Both the position numbers and the translations under genes were made by a program. Shown here piece after piece: positions 5,641 to 6,527 of a stretch of 6,527 bases of DNA (within the stretch, counting starts at the first letter, position 1; each line of letters starts with the position of its first letter). Source of the DNA: JBDRGX01 sp043817485 [NCBI: bacterium] (GTDB lineage: Bacteria > JBDRGX01); NCBI GenBank assembly GCA_043817485.1, contig JBDRGX010000020.1:1-6527 (forward strand), read 5' to 3'. The notes under the pieces were generated by a model that was given only the letters and a program-made list of their open reading frames with translations, was not told where the DNA came from and searched no databases.

Positions 5641-5775
5641 AATTTATTTCGTTTTTACCAATATTTCGTTCCTACGAAACGAATATTCACAATGTCCTAT
5701 AGGGATACAATGTCGGTAGAAACATTCGAATTTATTTCAAATTGAAAATTTCAAATTTCAAATTTATTTTATGTT
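5641..5775. repeat. Repeat-rich intergenic spacer between porG and the upstream propeller gene
   Basis: Several short repeats are packed into 135 bp. There is a hairpin TTTCGT-TCCT-ACGAAA (5664-5679). The 8-mer ACAATGTC occurs twice (5689-5696 and 5707-5714) around the palindrome CCTATAGG (5696-5703). CATTCGAATTT (5723-5733) recurs at 2561-2571. Three head-to-tail AAATTTC units lie at 5746-5765, the last imperfect. No hairpin is followed by a T tract in either direction, so no standard terminator is evident. The pattern resembles small dispersed REP/MITE-like intergenic repeats, but copy number cannot be judged here. Confidence 0.5.
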
Positions 5776-6042
5776 TTATTTAAGCATCAACATCTTTTTA
5801 CAATTTTGTGTTTTGTTGTCAACAATTGTTTCATAAAAATACATTCCCGATGAAACTTCTTTTCCTAAATTATCTCTTCCATCCCAATATACTGAATTAT
5901 TTGCATTATTTGTAATCACTTCTCTGACTACTTGGCCAAGGATATTGTATATTTTTATTTTAATATTTTGTGATTTATTATTTGTTATTTCTAATGGGAT
6001 ATAACATTCGGGATTAAATGGATTTGGGTAATTCAATGTATT
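5776..6042 (-). repeat. Copy 2 of duplicated C-terminal domain coding segment
   Basis: This is the partner of 2608-2880, in the same orientation about 3.17 kb away. It encodes 88 residues plus stop. It lacks two codons present in copy 1 (the P-I-S stretch before NIKIKIYN is shortened to Q), and is otherwise collinear from the stop codon through NTLNYPNPFNP. Confidence 0.9.
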
Positions 6043-6527
6043 TTGCTTTATTATTTTTTCTTGATTTTCTGTTTTACTTTTTGGGGCTAATTTTATGGCT
6101 ATTTCTTTTCCTATTTTATATATTTTTATCTTCTTTACATCTACAATATATATTTTATCCCCTTGTACATCTATTCCTTTTATCTCTTCACTTACATCTA
6201 CAACCATCTCCATATCTCCAAATTCGTTATAACAACTTAATACTCCATCTCTTACTACATATATCCTTTCTTGCTCATCAACTCGTATTTTACCTATATT
6301 CTCTATTTTTATTTCCTTTAATAATTTCAAACTCTTATCATATATCAAAACTCCTTTTTCTGTTCCTAAATATATTTTATCTTTATAACATATATCTTTT
6401 ATTTCATTTATCCCCTGTATGACTTTCCTTTCTCCAATTTCATTTACAATTACAATTTCATTATCTTTAAATAATATTAACCCATTATCACATATTCCTA
6501 TTCCTTTTGCTCCTGAATAATCATATT
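5776..6527 (-). CDS. Propeller-like secreted protein with FlgD-Ig/T9SS-like C-terminal domain (5' end beyond window)
   Basis: The frame is open from the right edge to the TAA at 5776-5778, giving 249 residues; the true start is outside the window. An in-frame TTG at 6348 is internal, because coding continues upstream as YDYSGAKGIGICDNG and onward. The first ~160 residues alternate short strands and turns such as ICYKDKIYLGTEKGVLIYD, ERIYVVRDGVLSCYN and IDVQGDKIYIVDVKKIKIY, the rhythm of a beta-propeller of the WD/Reg_prop sort. The last 88 residues are the NYPNPFNP...WDGRDNLGKEVSSGMYFYE domain, nearly identical to that of the protein at 2608-3492. It is probably exported, though no signal peptide can be seen. 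Its ligand and role are unknown. Confidence 0.82.
   Translation of the reverse strand, partial: YDYSGAKGIGICDNGLILFKDNEIVIVNEIGERKVIQGINEIKDICYKDKIYLGTEKGVLIYDKSLKLLKEIKIENIGKIRVDEQERIYVVRDGVLSCYNEFGDMEMVVDVSEEIKGIDVQGDKIYIVDVKKIKIYKIGKEIAIKLAPKSKTENQEKIIKQNTLNYPNPFNPECYIPLEITNNKSQNIKIKIYNILGQVVREVITNNANNSVYWDGRDNLGKEVSSGMYFYETIVDNKTQNCKKMLMLK

Noticed and set aside
5746-5765. CRISPR-like array
   Set aside because: The three AAATTTC units are 7 bp and directly adjacent with no spacers, so this is a simple tandem repeat.
5776-6348. The 190-codon frame beginning at TTG 6348 as a complete gene
   Set aside because: The same frame stays open to the right edge with propeller-like sequence, so the gene is a longer one cut by the window boundary.
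6018-6422. 134-codon hydrophobic plus-strand frame that looks like a membrane protein
   Set aside because: It is antisense to the propeller-like gene. The Leu/Phe/Tyr-rich composition is what the complement of A-rich coding DNA gives.

Overview
This 6.5-kb window comes from a very A+T-rich bacterial chromosome. The genes are ordinary bacterial ones: XseA/XseB, a DUF212 membrane protein, WecB and DnaJ. They are joined by ferredoxin-dependent 2-oxoacid oxidoreductase subunits, which point to anaerobic metabolism, and by two proteins ending in the 'NYPNPFNP...IYNILGQ...WDGRDxxGKEVSSGMYFY' tail. That tail (FlgD-Ig-like / type IX-like sorting domain) is common in Bacteroidetes-related groups and in many uncultured candidate phyla. 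An AT-rich, probably anaerobic, uncultured bacterium is the best reading, but I cannot name the phylum from this window alone.

Layout, plus strand on the left. The 3' end of xseA (1-125) abuts xseB (126-356), and a DUF212 'divergent PAP2' membrane protein gene (367-831) follows closely, so these look like one operon. A near-consensus promoter (852-880) then precedes tRNA-Gly(GCC) and tRNA-Cys(GCA). A 173-nt spacer of clearly higher G+C leads to tRNA-Leu(UAA). The UDP-GlcNAc 2-epimerase gene wecB starts only 21 nt after the tRNA-Leu CCA and shows no Shine-Dalgarno.

Minus strand on the right, read from high to low coordinates. First comes the 3' part of a propeller-like secreted protein (5776 to beyond the right edge), then a repeat-rich spacer. 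The overlapping pair porG-porD follows (gamma and delta subunits of a pyruvate/2-oxoacid:ferredoxin oxidoreductase), then dnaJ. Last is a small secreted YVTN-type beta-propeller protein carrying the same C-terminal domain as the first protein. It converges on wecB across a T-rich spacer.

The most notable features are these. The C-terminal sorting domain is nearly identical in two otherwise unrelated proteins, forming ~270-bp direct repeats around dnaJ-porD-porG. Exact-length 120-bp (40-residue) propeller repeats show an ABAB higher-order pattern. The tRNA spacer is compositionally odd and contains a hairpin. The porGD pair has no porAB beside it. I see no CRISPR array, transposase, phage gene or clearly new multi-gene system.
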